Assembly (NCBI RefSeq): GCF_000499845.2
Contig: NC_023758.2
Coordinates: 44,722,350 to 44,786,349, forward strand
Source: Phaseolus vulgaris
Taxonomy: Eukaryota; Streptophyta; Magnoliopsida; Fabales; Fabaceae
Direction of reading: 5' to 3'
Length of the DNA stretch: 64,000 nt
The position numbers were made by a program, and so were the translations under genes. Numbering within the stretch: the first letter of the stretch is position 1; each line of letters opens with the position of its first letter. Below, one piece after another: positions 63,761 through 64,000 of this stretch. Below the pieces are notes generated by a model that searched no databases, had not been told where the DNA came from, and saw nothing but the letters and a program-made list of their open reading frames with translations.

Positions 63761-64000
63761 TTTTACATTAATAAAGACTATTATTTATATTGGTTGTTCG
63801 TCAATTCCAGTTGGAAAATTTCTATATAAAAATTGTCACTAGTATTTGATATGCGTATCTACATATCTATCTATATCTATAAATGGATATAGATAGATAG
63901 GATCAAACTCAATTTATTGATCATTACATACAATTCAATTAAGATATTATATATAAGGAAGTAGGATTTATTCGATTTTTTTGATTTCATAATAAATATT

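Overview
The window is plant DNA, most likely from a papilionoid, probably phaseoloid (Phaseolus/Vigna-like), legume. The evidence is AT-rich intergenic DNA full of decayed transposons, compact multi-exon nuclear genes with GT-AG introns, and a block of plastid DNA at the right end. That block has the legume gene order trnQ - (relic rps16) - accD - psaI - ycf4 - cemA - petA - psbJ - psbL, which follows from the 50-kb papilionoid inversion. The fast-evolving ycf4 and degraded rps16 also fit that clade. The species cannot be fixed from sequence alone.

Layout. 2.0-5.9 kb (minus): an eight-exon phosphatidylinositol-4-phosphate 5-kinase with an N-terminal MORN array (725 aa). 6-21 kb: gene-poor DNA with nested DNA-transposon remains, MITE-like inverted repeats, tandem duplications and recurrent GTCYCACATCG motifs. 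22.4-27.3 kb (plus): a ten-exon DDT/WHIM chromatin-remodelling-type protein (711 aa). 29.1-32.5 kb (minus): an eight-exon zinc alcohol dehydrogenase-like protein (432 aa). 36.2-36.8 kb: a clean 575-bp Mutator-type non-autonomous element with long TIRs and a 9-bp target duplication. 40.1-43.9 kb (plus): a TOM1-like (VHS-GAT) endosomal sorting protein (398 aa). 44-46 kb: a decayed copia end. 46.4-51.7 kb (minus): a ten-exon plastid ferrochelatase with a C-terminal LHC/CAB motif (530 aa). 54.1-56.4 kb: a dead LINE with reverse transcriptase and RNase H, lacking its catalytic YADD box and carrying four stops, set inside a degenerate short-repeat array. 56.829-64.0 kb: plastid DNA that starts abruptly inside psbL and runs off the window.

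The nuclear genes are unrelated housekeeping genes (phosphoinositide signalling, chromatin, redox, endosomal sorting, haem synthesis). The plastid block is the notable part: petA, cemA, psaI and psbJ are intact, ycf4 is open but divergent, accD has one homopolymer frameshift, psbL is cut by the junction, and rps16 survives only as a 40-nt exon 1 without its start codon. It is either a recent nuclear insertion of plastid DNA (NUPT) or an assembly join; sequence alone cannot separate these. All exon boundaries below were derived by hand from splice sites, reading phase and family similarity recalled from knowledge, with no database search.
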